Both the position numbers and the translations under genes were made by a program. Shown here one piece after another: positions 7,337 through 16,215 of a stretch of DNA of 33,081 bases. This stretch comes from Chitinophagaceae bacterium (GTDB lineage Bacteria > Bacteroidota > Bacteroidia > Chitinophagales > Chitinophagaceae): assembly GCA_020437365.1 (NCBI GenBank), contig JAGQWM010000029.1, positions 1 to 33,081 on the forward strand, in the 5' to 3' direction. The notes under the pieces are model-generated. The model was not told the DNA's origin. It did not search any database and worked only from the letters and a program-made list of their open reading frames with translations. Every line of letters starts with the position of its first letter. Within the stretch, counting starts at the first letter, position 1.

Positions 7337-7909
7337 ATGAAAAATTTAATCCAATCTATCAATCAATTTATTTCTTTAACCAAAGCAGAAGAAAAGGAAG
7401 TGATTGCTAAGTTCAATACCGAAACGTTTAGTAAAAATGAGTTTATTCTCAAGCATGGACAATATTGCTCAAAAATTTATTTTATAAATAAAGGAAAATT
7501 GAGAATCTTCTACCTGGATGATAAAGGCGATGAAGTAACATGCTTTTTTGCAAATGAAAATGAATTTATTTCTTCTTATTCAAGTTTTCTTACCCATACA
7601 CCTTCCAAAGAGAATTTACAAGCAATCCAAGATTGTGAATTGCTTTCAATCACTAAAACACAAATGGAACAACTGTCCGATGATGTTCCCAAAATCCACC
7701 AGTTCAGAAGAATGATTGCCGAAAATCTTTTTATTGCTATGGAGAGAAGAGTGGCGATGCTTCAATCCCAATCAGCACAAGAAGCGTATGAAAATATACT
7801 CAAAGAAAATCCAGAATTAATTCTCAATATACCTCAACAATACTTGGCTTCATTCTTAGGCATTACCCCGCAACACCTAAGCCGGATAAGAAAAAATACC
7901 ACTTATTAA
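7337..7909 (+). CDS. Crp/Fnr-family transcriptional regulator
   Basis: A 190-residue cytoplasmic regulator. Residues about 1-115 form a cyclic-nucleotide-binding-like jelly roll (KNEFILKHGQYCSKIYFINKGKLRIFY, followed by EVTCFFANENEFISSYSSF). The C-terminal helix-turn-helix is recognisable in PQQYLASFLGITPQHLSRIRK. No Fnr-type Cys cluster and no canonical cAMP phosphate-binding RxS motif are seen, so the ligand is unknown. This is usual for the many Bacteroidota paralogues. I prefer the ATG at 7337 over an upstream TTG (7313) because the family begins MKNLI. The next gene, an epimerase-like SDR 75 nt downstream on the same strand, is a plausible target. Confidence 0.9.
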   Translation: MKNLIQSINQFISLTKAEEKEVIAKFNTETFSKNEFILKHGQYCSKIYFINKGKLRIFYLDDKGDEVTCFFANENEFISSYSSFLTHTPSKENLQAIQDCELLSITKTQMEQLSDDVPKIHQFRRMIAENLFIAMERRVAMLQSQSAQEAYENILKENPELILNIPQQYLASFLGITPQHLSRIRKNTTY

Positions 7910-7984
7910 TTTTTAACATTTGTTCAGCAGATTGAATACCAAACAAGTGATTTTTGTCCTATTCTTTACTTCAATACAAAAAAA

Positions 7985-8938
7985 ATGAAAAATCAAAATG
8001 ATGAATTGCACACAGTACTCGGCGCCAATGGAGCTATGGGCAAAGCTCTAGCTGATGAGCTTAAAAAAAGAAAGCTTCATTATAAATTGGTTTCTCGTAA
8101 TAGTAGTCCGGACAACCAAACAATAGAGAAGGCCGATTTGACCAACAAGGAAGAAACACTGCAAGCTATTAAAGAAAGTCGGTACGTTTACCTTTGCGTG
8201 GGATTGCCCTACAGTACAAAAATCTGGACTGAACAATGGCCCATTATCATGCAAAATGTTATTGCAGCTTGTGCTGTTCATAATTCAAAATTAATATTCT
8301 TTGATAATGTTTATTCATATTCTCAACCGCTATCCATTCCTTTTGATGAAAAAATGTCACAAAAACCAACAACTAAGAAAGGAGAGCTAAGAAAATATAT
8401 TGCCGATGTAATGCTTAATGCTGTTGCAGAAAAAAGAATTGATGGGCTTATAGCTCGGTCGGCAGATTTTTATGGGCCAAATGCAAAAAATAGTATCCTT
8501 TACATTTCAATTTTAAAGAAAATGCTTCAAGGCAAAAAGCCGCAATCTTTGAGTAATGGTAATATTGCTCACACTTATGCCTACTTGGCGGATAATGCAA
8601 AAGCGATTTTGGAATTAAGTTTACGTAATGACTGTTACGGAGAAATTTGGCATTTGCCTGTTTCCAATCTAACTACATTAGACCAAGTTGTAAAGATTTT
8701 TAATCAGGTTTTGAAAAAAGAATATAAACTTCAAGTTATGCCAAAGTTTATGATTAATATTTTATCCCGGTTTATTCCCATGATAAAGGAAGTAAAAGAA
8801 ATGCAATACCAGTTCGATAATGAGTATAAAATGTCTCATCAGAAATTTATGACTCAATTTCCTGATTTTGAAATAACGCCGATTGAAAAGGGCTTAACAG
8901 AAATGGCAAATTATTTTAAAAATGCAGTTAGAGATTAA
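7985..8938 (+). CDS. NAD(P)-dependent epimerase/dehydratase-like (SDR) protein
   Basis: A 317-residue atypical extended SDR. The N-terminal dinucleotide-binding loop is G13-A-N-G16-A-M-G19 in VLGANGAMG. FFDNVYSYSQPLSIPFDE and GLIARSADFYGPNAKNS match the epimerase-like and NmrA-like members. The canonical YxxxK catalytic pair is not obvious: where the Lys would be expected the text reads KKGELRKYIADVML. It may therefore be a redox sensor or a reductase with altered catalysis. Cytoplasmic, no signal peptide. Its position just after a Crp/Fnr gene suggests co-regulation. Substrate is unknown. Confidence 0.8.
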   Translation: MKNQNDELHTVLGANGAMGKALADELKKRKLHYKLVSRNSSPDNQTIEKADLTNKEETLQAIKESRYVYLCVGLPYSTKIWTEQWPIIMQNVIAACAVHNSKLIFFDNVYSYSQPLSIPFDEKMSQKPTTKKGELRKYIADVMLNAVAEKRIDGLIARSADFYGPNAKNSILYISILKKMLQGKKPQSLSNGNIAHTYAYLADNAKAILELSLRNDCYGEIWHLPVSNLTTLDQVVKIFNQVLKKEYKLQVMPKFMINILSRFIPMIKEVKEMQYQFDNEYKMSHQKFMTQFPDFEITPIEKGLTEMANYFKNAVRD

Positions 8939-9129
8939 TCTTCTATACCCATCCAACTGTTGACTTACATTCATTGCAACTTGTCAAATGACTTCCATCA
9001 TACTTCACTATGAGAATGCGACTTTTAGCTGTCATTTTTTTGTCAAAGATTTTTGTCTTCCTATTTCCTGACAATTGCATGATAAATCTTCCTCTGTCAT
9101 AAAGAATCTTTGCAACGAAATTTTCATGC

Positions 9130-11238
9130 ATGAAGAAGTTTGCAGGAAGTATATTTTTCTTTTGTATTTTCAATTGTTCGTTCAGCCAGCAGGATACCGT
9201 TTTCAACAAAACTTTGGATGAAGTGGTAATCACGGCCACAAGAACGAATCAGCAACTTGGCAATATTGCCGTGCCGGCCACAGTCATCAGCAAAGAACAA
9301 ATTGTACAAGCAGGTTCCGTTCGGCTGACAGATGTTTTGCAGGAGCAAACCGGTTTGTATATAACCAGTGGCGGCGGCACTTCACAAATGGGTGGCGGCT
9401 TGTTTGGTAGTGGTGTACAAATGCAAGGCCTCTCACCGGATTATACTTTACTGCTTCTCAATGGCGAACCCCTGATTGGCCGCAACGGTGGCATTATCGA
9501 CCTCTCCCGGCTGGCTGTTGGCAATATCAAAAAAATAGAAATTGTTAAAGGGCCTTCCTCCAGCCTCTACGGTAGCGAAGCCATGGGAGGTGTCATCAAC
9601 ATCATTACCGAAAAACCAAAACAAAATACTCTATCGACGAATATTCGTTATGCAAGATTCAACCAATTGGATGCCAACCTGCATACCAGCTTTAGAAAAA
9701 GAAATTGGGGCATTGGTTTTTTTGGCAATGCCAACCGCTCCGATGGGTATGATTATGATAAAAACACACCGGGCAAAACTGTTGATCCCTGGCGCAGTTA
9801 TACTACACAAATCACTTCATTTTTTACCCCAACGGCCCGCACCAAAATAAATTTTACCGGAAAATATTATAATGAAATACAACATAATTATTTCCCTGTG
9901 CCGGGCGATACTACCAATATTGCAGGCAACGGAAAAGTAAAAGACCTGAGTGTTGCTCCATTGATAACACACCAGTTTTCACGAAATATAAAATCCACAT
10001 TACGGCTCGTTTTCAATCGTTATGAATTTAGCCAACGGCTGCAGGAAGAAAATACAAAGCATCTTTACTATGCCGATTTTTTTCAACAGGACTATTACAA
10101 AGCTGAAAACCAAACCGATTTCAAAATCGGTAAGCAACATACATTGATAGCCGGACTGGGTTTCATTGCACAACAATTGAACACGACAAGATATGACGGC
10201 ATCAAACACAGCAATATCGTTTACGGATTTGTACAGGATGAATGGAAAGTTACCAATCAACTCTTGCTGACAGGCGGCCTTCGGTATGATGGCAATAGTG
10301 ATTATGCTTCGGCATGGAGTCCTAAACTGGCTGCTCATTACAAAATCAACAAAAAAATAAATGTCCGTATTTCTTATGGCGCCGGATTTAAAGCACCGGA
10401 TTTCAGACAGCTCTATCTCAACTTTACGAATATGGCTGCCGGCGGTTACACAATTTATGGTGGCAATGAAGTAACCATTTCATTACTGGAAGAACAAAAA
10501 CAAAATGGTACGATAACGGAAATTTTACCTATCGCCTATCGGCTGGCTACACTAAAACCCGAAACATCGCAAGGTTTCAATGCCGGAATGGATGTAGCTA
10601 TTTCAAACAAAATAAATATTTCAGCCAATCTTTTCAGGAATGATATCAACAACCTCATCATGGTAGATGTGGTGGCACATAAAGCAAACGGTACAGAAGT
10701 GTATAGTTACTTCAATGTAAAAAAAGCGTTTACCGAAGGTGTAGAATTGCAAAGCCGTTTTATCATCAATAAAAACTGGCAATTGAGTGGTGGTTACCAG
10801 TTTTTGATTACAGCGGATAAAAATGATTTGCAAAGAATTAAAGATGGCGTTTATACCCGGGATTACCAATCCGGCCGTGTTAGTTTGGTGGCCAAAAAAG
10901 AATATGGCGGATTGCCCAACCGTTCAAAACACATGGCCAATCTGAAACTTTTTTATAGCGATGATAAAAATGGCTGGTCGGCTTCCTTGCGGGGAATGTA
11001 CCGCAGCAAATGGGGCACAGAAGATAAAGATGGTGATGAACTCATTGACCAAAAAAATGAATATGCCAAAGGCTATTTATTGGCCAATATTTCTGTCGCT
11101 AAAAAAATAAAAGATTTTCAATTTCGATTCGGTGTCGATAATCTGTTGAATTATAAAGACACCATCAATTTACCGGCAATGCCCGGCGTACTCCCTTATA
11201 TATCCATAACGTATTCAATGACCCAAAAAAACAAATAG
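9130..11238 (+). CDS. TonB-dependent outer-membrane receptor (HmuR-like)
   Basis: A 702-residue receptor. It has a signal peptide (residues 1-19), a TonB-box-like DEVVITATRTN, a plug domain (about 35-155; VNIKKIEIVKGPSSSLYG-type block and AMGGVINIITE), then a 22-strand-type barrel. FKAPDFRQLYLNF in the barrel resembles the FRAP-box region of heme receptors. No carboxypeptidase-like N-terminal extension, so it is not SusC-like. The stop is 7 nt before an HmuY-family lipoprotein gene. That pairing is the hmuYR arrangement known from Porphyromonas and Bacteroides, in reversed gene order, and argues for heme or iron-chelate uptake. The 190-nt leader region holds only an imperfect -7 element (AATCTTTG, 9105-9112). 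Confidence 0.92.
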   Translation: MKKFAGSIFFFCIFNCSFSQQDTVFNKTLDEVVITATRTNQQLGNIAVPATVISKEQIVQAGSVRLTDVLQEQTGLYITSGGGTSQMGGGLFGSGVQMQGLSPDYTLLLLNGEPLIGRNGGIIDLSRLAVGNIKKIEIVKGPSSSLYGSEAMGGVINIITEKPKQNTLSTNIRYARFNQLDANLHTSFRKRNWGIGFFGNANRSDGYDYDKNTPGKTVDPWRSYTTQITSFFTPTARTKINFTGKYYNEIQHNYFPVPGDTTNIAGNGKVKDLSVAPLITHQFSRNIKSTLRLVFNRYEFSQRLQEENTKHLYYADFFQQDYYKAENQTDFKIGKQHTLIAGLGFIAQQLNTTRYDGIKHSNIVYGFVQDEWKVTNQLLLTGGLRYDGNSDYASAWSPKLAAHYKINKKINVRISYGAGFKAPDFRQLYLNFTNMAAGGYTIYGGNEVTISLLEEQKQNGTITEILPIAYRLATLKPETSQGFNAGMDVAISNKINISANLFRNDINNLIMVDVVAHKANGTEVYSYFNVKKAFTEGVELQSRFIINKNWQLSGGYQFLITADKNDLQRIKDGVYTRDYQSGRVSLVAKKEYGGLPNRSKHMANLKLFYSDDKNGWSASLRGMYRSKWGTEDKDGDELIDQKNEYAKGYLLANISVAKKIKDFQFRFGVDNLLNYKDTINLPAMPGVLPYISITYSMTQKNK

Positions 11239-11245
11239 AACAATT

Positions 11246-11824
11246 ATGAAAAAGCAATTTATTTTCTTCGTAAGCAGCCTCATATTTTGCAGTTTATTCG
11301 CATTGACATCCTGTAAAAAAGATTCCAGCGGCACAAGCCAACCGGTGGTAGCCGATACTGCGGTTGTGGTAGTAAATTTTAACCCGATGACTCCTTTTAC
11401 ATTTTTCAGTTTTAAGAACGGCATCATTAGCAATGTTGATTCTGCTTCTGCAAAATGGGATTTTGGTTTGCGGTTGACAACCTTTCTTGTGAACAGCAAT
11501 GCCAGCGGCCCCGGCAATGCAGGTGTCATTATGCAGGATGGTATTTTTGACAACCTGCTGACCGTTCCAACTAACGGTTATGCTTATGATACCACTGCCG
11601 GACAATTAGCCATTAAGGATGGTAGCTGGTACAATTACAATCCATCAACACATAGTTTTTTACCCAAGCCCGGTAAGATATTTATTTTCCGGACAGCCAA
11701 TAATCATTATGCAAAAATGGAAATCCTCTCCGTGACGTATGAACCTTTTACCGGCATGACGCCTGAAAAAATCGATTATAAAATTCGCTTCGCTTACCAA
11801 GGTAACGGTTCGGTCAATTTTTAA
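11246..11824 (+). CDS. HmuY-family heme-binding-type lipoprotein
   Basis: A 192-residue lipoprotein (signal peptide, Cys23 after LTS). The mature part carries the HmuY pattern: FFSFKNGIISNVDSASAKWDFGLR followed by a NSNASGPGNAG loop, a DTTAGQ segment, a YNPSTHSF segment and a C-terminal YKIRFAYQGNG strand. HmuY proteins of the Bacteroidota capture heme or heme-like ligands at the surface for the TonB receptor encoded next to them. The axial His pair of P. gingivalis HmuY is not obvious here, so the ligand may differ. The 7-nt gap to the receptor implies one transcript. Confidence 0.85.
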   Translation: MKKQFIFFVSSLIFCSLFALTSCKKDSSGTSQPVVADTAVVVVNFNPMTPFTFFSFKNGIISNVDSASAKWDFGLRLTTFLVNSNASGPGNAGVIMQDGIFDNLLTVPTNGYAYDTTAGQLAIKDGSWYNYNPSTHSFLPKPGKIFIFRTANNHYAKMEILSVTYEPFTGMTPEKIDYKIRFAYQGNGSVNF

Positions 11825-11857
11825 GTTATATTCTAAAAAACTGGCATTTTATTTTCG

Positions 11858-11865
11858 TACCTTTG
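11858..11865 (+). promoter_or_regulatory. Bacteroidota -7 promoter element of ileS (TACCTTTG)
   Basis: TACCTTTG fits the TAnnTTTG consensus exactly and is followed by C, as is common in this phylum. It lies 19 nt before the ileS ATG, giving a leader of about 15 nt. The -33 region has no clear TTTG at 19-nt spacing. Confidence 0.55.
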
Positions 11866-11884
11866 CAGCCATTTTATAGTAGAT

Positions 11885-14800
11885 ATGAGTGCCAGATACA
11901 AAGAATATACGGGCTTAAATTTGCCGGCCATTGAGCAGGAAATACTGAAAGAATGGACTGATAACCAAGCTTTTGAAAAAAGTATTGCCATTCGCAATGA
12001 AGCCCAACCTTTTGTATTTTATGAAGGGCCGCCCAGCGCCAATGGTATGCCCGGTATTCATCACGTCATTTCCCGTACGTTGAAAGACCTTGTTTGCCGT
12101 TACAAAACAATGCAGGGCTTTCGGGTAGAAAGAAAAGGTGGATGGGATACACATGGCTTGCCAATTGAATTGGGCGTAGAAAAAGAACTCGGCATAACCA
12201 AAGAAGATATCGGTGTAAAAATCACCATTGAAGAATACAACAAAAAATGCCGGGAAGCGGTACTGCGTTATAAAGATAAATGGGATGACCTGACTCGTAA
12301 AATGGGTTACTGGGTCGATTTGAACAATCCTTATATCACTTTCAAAAATGAGTATATAGAAACATTATGGTGGTTGCTGAGCCGATTGTACAAAAAAGGA
12401 TTCCTTTACGAAAGTGTAAGTATTCAACCTTATTCACCGGCAGCTGGAACGGGATTGAGTTCGCATGAACTGAACCAACCCGGCACATATAAAGACGTAA
12501 AAGATACCAGCTGCGTGGCCATGTTCAAAGCTATCAATAATGAACACTCGAAATTTTTATTTGATGCTGCCCAAACAGATGAAATATTTTTCCTGGCCTG
12601 GACGACTACGCCCTGGACCTTACCATCGAACCTCGGCCTGACTGTTGGGCCAAAAATTGATTACGTACTCGTAAAAACAATCAATCCTTATTTGCACAAC
12701 GAAATATATGTTGTGCTGGCACAATCACTCTTGCCAAATTATTTTAAGCAGGAAAATGAAAATGCAGATTTTGCCGCCTATAAAAATGATGGAAAAAATA
12801 TTCCTTATACAATAATCACAACTTGCAAAGGCAGCAATTTAGAAGGATGCATGTACCAACAATTGCTTCCATTCGAAGCCAACTCGCCAAAACAAATTGA
12901 AGAAATAACACCGGGTGCAATGCCTTTTCGTGTATTGCTCGATTCTTTTGTTACAACGGAAGATGGTACCGGCATCGTACATACGGCTCCGGCTTTTGGT
13001 GCCGATGACTTTAAAGTAGGCAAGAAATATAATATCGGCATCCTGACGATGGTGGATAAAAAAGGAAAATTTGTAGATGGTTTGGGAGAATTCAGTAACC
13101 GCTATGTCAAAAATTATAAAGACGACCCGGATTATGTTGATGTCAATATTGACATTGCCGTAAAACTGAAAAAAGAAAACCGGGCTTTCAAAGTTGAAAA
13201 ATACGAACACAATTATCCGCATTGCTGGCGAACCGATAAACCGATTTTGTATTATCCCTTAGATGCATGGTTTATCAAAACCACTGCCATGAAAGATAAG
13301 ATGGTAGCACTCAATAAAACCATCAATTGGAAACCGGCTTCTACCGGCGAAGGAAGATTTGGCAACTGGTTAGAGAATATGGTAGATTGGAACCTAAGCC
13401 GTTCCCGGTTTTGGGGCACCCCATTGCCGATTTGGAAAACAGCCGATGGCGAAGAAGAAATCTGTATCGGCTCCATTGATGAATTGAAATCTGAAATACA
13501 AAAAGCACAAGCTGCAGGTTTGTCAAAAAATATTTCGCTGCAAGAAGAAAATTTCGATTTGCATAAACCTTTTGTTGATGACATTATTTTAGTGAGCCCT
13601 TCGGGAAAAGAAATGAAAAGAGTGCCAGACCTAATCGATGTTTGGTTCGACAGTGGTTCTATGCCTTATGCACAATTGCATTTCCCTTTCGAAAACAAAG
13701 AAAAATTTGCCAATAATTATCCCGCAGATTTTATTGCCGAAGGCGTGGACCAAACCCGTGGCTGGTTTTATACATTGCATGCAATCAGTTGCATGATTCA
13801 GGATGACCTGGACGAAGAAATGAAAAACATAACTGCCTGGAATAACCGAAATGTATTGCCTGAACAAAAAGGCGTGGCTTATAAAACCTGTGTGTCGAAC
13901 GGATTGGTGTTGGATAAAAACGGCAACAAAATGAGTAAACGTGTGGGCAATGTTGTCAATCCTTTTGCCACCATCGAAACTTTTGGTGCCGATGCTACCA
14001 GGTGGTATCTCATTACCAATGCTTCGCCCTGGGATAATATGAAATTTGATATTGACGGCATCAAAGAAGTGCAACGGAAATTCTTTGGCACATTATATAA
14101 TACCTATCAGTTTATGGCTTTGTATGCCAATGTTGATGGTTTTTGTTTCAGCGAAAAATATATTCCGGTCAATGAGAGGCCCGAAATAGACCGTTGGATT
14201 CTTTCTTCTTTACATACGTTGATTCAGAAAGCCAATGCTTTCATGGATGATTATGAACCTACACAAGCCGGCCGTTTGATTGAAGATTTTGTCGGCGAGC
14301 AGTTGAGCAATTGGTATGTTCGTTTAAGTCGCCGTCGTTTTTGGAAGCCGGCCCGAATTAAAGACGAAAAAAATAGTTTGGGTGCTTTGGATAAAATTTC
14401 TGCCTACCAAACTTTATATGAATGTTTGGAAACCATTACAAGATTGATGGCGCCAATTTCTCCTTTTTTCAGCGATTCGGTTTTCAGAAATCTCAATGCG
14501 GTGACGAAAAAATTCGACGTTGCTTCTGTTCATCATACCGATTATCCTAAGGCTGATAAATCGAAAATAGACCAATCATTGGAAGAAAGAATGCAATTGG
14601 CACAGGATGCATCATCTTTGATTTTATCATTAAGAAAAAAAACAGGCATCAAAGTTCGCCAGCCTTTACAAAAAGTGCTGATACCCGTTTTGCATGAAAA
14701 GATGAAAACGCAATTGGTCAAAATTGAAGACTTGGTAAAAGCGGAAGTCAATGTAAAAGAAGTGGAATACCTGGATCCGGAGAATACATTTATTCATAAA

Positions 14801-15319
14801 AAAATCAAACCCAATTTTGTTGCCTTGGGTAAAAAGCTTGGCCCCAAAATGAAAGCCGTGAGTGCTGCTTTGGCCAAATTCGGCCAGGAAGAAATTGCCA
14901 GTTTAGAAAAAGATGGCCGGATAGAATTACAAATTGACAATGAGCCTTTGTTGTTACAAATAGATGAAGTGGAAATTTCCAGTGAAGATATTCCCGGCTG
15001 GACGGTAGCTTCGAATGGGCCGTTGACGGTGGCATTGGACCTGACCATTACACCCGAACTGGCAGCCGAAGGCAATGCCCGTGAATTCGTAAACCGGATA
15101 CAGAAAATCCGCAAGGATAGTGGATTTGAGCTCACCGACCGTGTAGAAGTCACTGTGTCTGAGGCAAATGGATTAAAAGATTCTTTAGCAAAGTATAAAG
15201 ACTATATTTGCGCCGAAATTCTGGCTGATGAACTTGTATTTGCAGCAGAGGTGAAAGGCGGCATCAGTATAGATATTAATGATTTTTCACTTATTGTGAA
15301 TGTTTTAAAAAAAGGATAA
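11885..15319 (+). CDS. ileS: Isoleucyl-tRNA synthetase (type-2 IleRS)
   Basis: Charges tRNA-Ile with isoleucine in the cytoplasm. At 1144 residues it has the length of the long, eukaryote-like IleRS2 class. The catalytic domain has FYEGPPSANG with the signature motif at 57-60 reading G-I-H-H instead of H-I-G-H, GGWDTHGLPIE just after it, and an intact K682-M-S-K-R686 loop. The CP1 editing domain is visible as TTTPWTLPSN (about 239-248) and GTGIVHTAPAFGADDF (about 361-376). The anticodon-binding domain (WYVRLSRRRFW) and a C-terminal DUF5915-type region follow. There is no C-terminal IleRS1 zinc finger. It starts 60 nt after the HmuY gene behind its own -7 element and ends 3 nt before the DksA-like gene. 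Confidence 0.97.
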   Translation: MSARYKEYTGLNLPAIEQEILKEWTDNQAFEKSIAIRNEAQPFVFYEGPPSANGMPGIHHVISRTLKDLVCRYKTMQGFRVERKGGWDTHGLPIELGVEKELGITKEDIGVKITIEEYNKKCREAVLRYKDKWDDLTRKMGYWVDLNNPYITFKNEYIETLWWLLSRLYKKGFLYESVSIQPYSPAAGTGLSSHELNQPGTYKDVKDTSCVAMFKAINNEHSKFLFDAAQTDEIFFLAWTTTPWTLPSNLGLTVGPKIDYVLVKTINPYLHNEIYVVLAQSLLPNYFKQENENADFAAYKNDGKNIPYTIITTCKGSNLEGCMYQQLLPFEANSPKQIEEITPGAMPFRVLLDSFVTTEDGTGIVHTAPAFGADDFKVGKKYNIGILTMVDKKGKFVDGLGEFSNRYVKNYKDDPDYVDVNIDIAVKLKKENRAFKVEKYEHNYPHCWRTDKPILYYPLDAWFIKTTAMKDKMVALNKTINWKPASTGEGRFGNWLENMVDWNLSRSRFWGTPLPIWKTADGEEEICIGSIDELKSEIQKAQAAGLSKNISLQEENFDLHKPFVDDIILVSPSGKEMKRVPDLIDVWFDSGSMPYAQLHFPFENKEKFANNYPADFIAEGVDQTRGWFYTLHAISCMIQDDLDEEMKNITAWNNRNVLPEQKGVAYKTCVSNGLVLDKNGNKMSKRVGNVVNPFATIETFGADATRWYLITNASPWDNMKFDIDGIKEVQRKFFGTLYNTYQFMALYANVDGFCFSEKYIPVNERPEIDRWILSSLHTLIQKANAFMDDYEPTQAGRLIEDFVGEQLSNWYVRLSRRRFWKPARIKDEKNSLGALDKISAYQTLYECLETITRLMAPISPFFSDSVFRNLNAVTKKFDVASVHHTDYPKADKSKIDQSLEERMQLAQDASSLILSLRKKTGIKVRQPLQKVLIPVLHEKMKTQLVKIEDLVKAEVNVKEVEYLDPENTFIHKKIKPNFVALGKKLGPKMKAVSAALAKFGQEEIASLEKDGRIELQIDNEPLLLQIDEVEISSEDIPGWTVASNGPLTVALDLTITPELAAEGNAREFVNRIQKIRKDSGFELTDRVEVTVSEANGLKDSLAKYKDYICAEILADELVFAAEVKGGISIDINDFSLIVNVLKKG

Positions 15320-15322
15320 ACT

Positions 15323-16189
15323 ATGGCTACAAAAAAGAAAAAAGCCGTCGCTAAAAAGAAAGTGGCTAAGAAAAAGGCTACAACTACCGGCAGAAAGGCT
15401 GCACCTAAGAAAAAAGCAGCCAAAAAAGCCACAGCAGCCAAAAAGAAGGCAGCGCCTAAAAAAAAGGTAGCAAAGAAAAAAGCTGTCGCTAAAAAGAAAG
15501 TAGCGAAAAAGAAAACAGCGCCTAAAAAGAAGGCAGCGCCAAAGAAAAAAGCAGCACCTAAGAAAAAGGTGGCAAAAAAAGTAGTGCCTAAAAAAACAGC
15601 GAAACCGGCTGCTAAAAAAACAACCACTCAAAAATCTAATAAAACAGATGCCAAATCGTTGGTATCTATCAAAAAGAAAGTAAAACCCGTGATTAAAAAA
15701 GAAAAACCCAAACCCAAGAAAGTAGTGATTCCGAAAACCACTACTAAGAATTCGATTCCTTATGATCCCGGATTCACCAAATCTGTATTGGATCAGAAAG
15801 AACCGGAATATACCGGACCGACAAAGCGTTATTCCGATACAGAATTAATGGAATTCAAAAGCATTATTACCCGCAAACTGAATGCCGCCAAAAATGAATT
15901 GACCTATTTGCAAGGATTGATTACCCGCAAAGACGAAGGTGGTGAAATGGATGAAGCCCGTTACATGACTATGGAAGATGGCAGCATCAGTATGGAAAGA
16001 GAACAATTGTCGCAAATGGCCAGTCGGCAAATTACTTTTATCGACCATTTGGAAAAAGCATTAATGCGAATTGAAAATAAAACGTATGGTATTTGCAGAA
16101 TTACCGGCAAGCTCATTGATAAAGCCCGTTTGAAAGCAGTGCCTCATGCTACGCTCAGCATTGATGCCAAAAATTCAATGAACAAATAA
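15323..16189 (+). CDS. Histone-H1-like tail fused to DksA/TraR-like domain
   Basis: A 288-residue protein. Residues 1 to about 105 are almost only Lys, Ala, Val, Pro and Thr in a KKxA/APKKK pattern, like bacterial histone-H1 homologues, and the 14-residue unit KKKAVAKKKVAKKK occurs twice (5-18, 51-64). After a Lys/Pro linker comes SIPYDPGFTKSVL (144-156), then a coiled-coil-rich DksA/TraR domain (170-288). The zinc finger is degenerate: Cys258 of YGICRITGKL remains, its partner is Thr261, and the second Cys pair is absent (SIDAK). It lies 3 nt after ileS, a neighbourhood common in this phylum. Likely nucleoid- and RNA-polymerase-associated; function not established. Strong Lys codon bias explains the spurious reverse-strand ORFs here. 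Confidence 0.9.
   Translation: MATKKKKAVAKKKVAKKKATTTGRKAAPKKKAAKKATAAKKKAAPKKKVAKKKAVAKKKVAKKKTAPKKKAAPKKKAAPKKKVAKKVVPKKTAKPAAKKTTTQKSNKTDAKSLVSIKKKVKPVIKKEKPKPKKVVIPKTTTKNSIPYDPGFTKSVLDQKEPEYTGPTKRYSDTELMEFKSIITRKLNAAKNELTYLQGLITRKDEGGEMDEARYMTMEDGSISMEREQLSQMASRQITFIDHLEKALMRIENKTYGICRITGKLIDKARLKAVPHATLSIDAKNSMNK
15335..15514 (+). repeat. Imperfect direct repeats in Lys/Ala-coding tract
   Basis: The DNA coding for the Lys/Ala tail is low-complexity. A 42-nt unit at 15335-15376 recurs at 15473-15514 with only a few changes, coding the identical 14 residues. Such tracts change length readily by slippage or recombination, so tail length may vary between strains. Confidence 0.7.
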
Positions 16190-16215
16190 AATAGTTATTA
16201 CCCAACTTAAAAGAG

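Noticed and set aside
8943..9239. Reverse-strand ORF across the TonB-receptor leader
   Set aside because: Overlaps the receptor's signal-peptide coding region and has no recognisable motif; the leader itself shows only a weak -7-like element.
15335..15514. Repeated DNA units considered as a CRISPR or tandem-repeat element
   Set aside because: Repeats are in frame, code Lys/Ala and have no unique spacers of equal length; this is protein low complexity.
15202..15631. Long Phe/Ala-rich reverse-strand ORFs opposite the Lys/Ala tail
   Set aside because: They are the complement of the Lys-codon tract; their F/A/L repeats only mirror the real gene and would look falsely like membrane segments.
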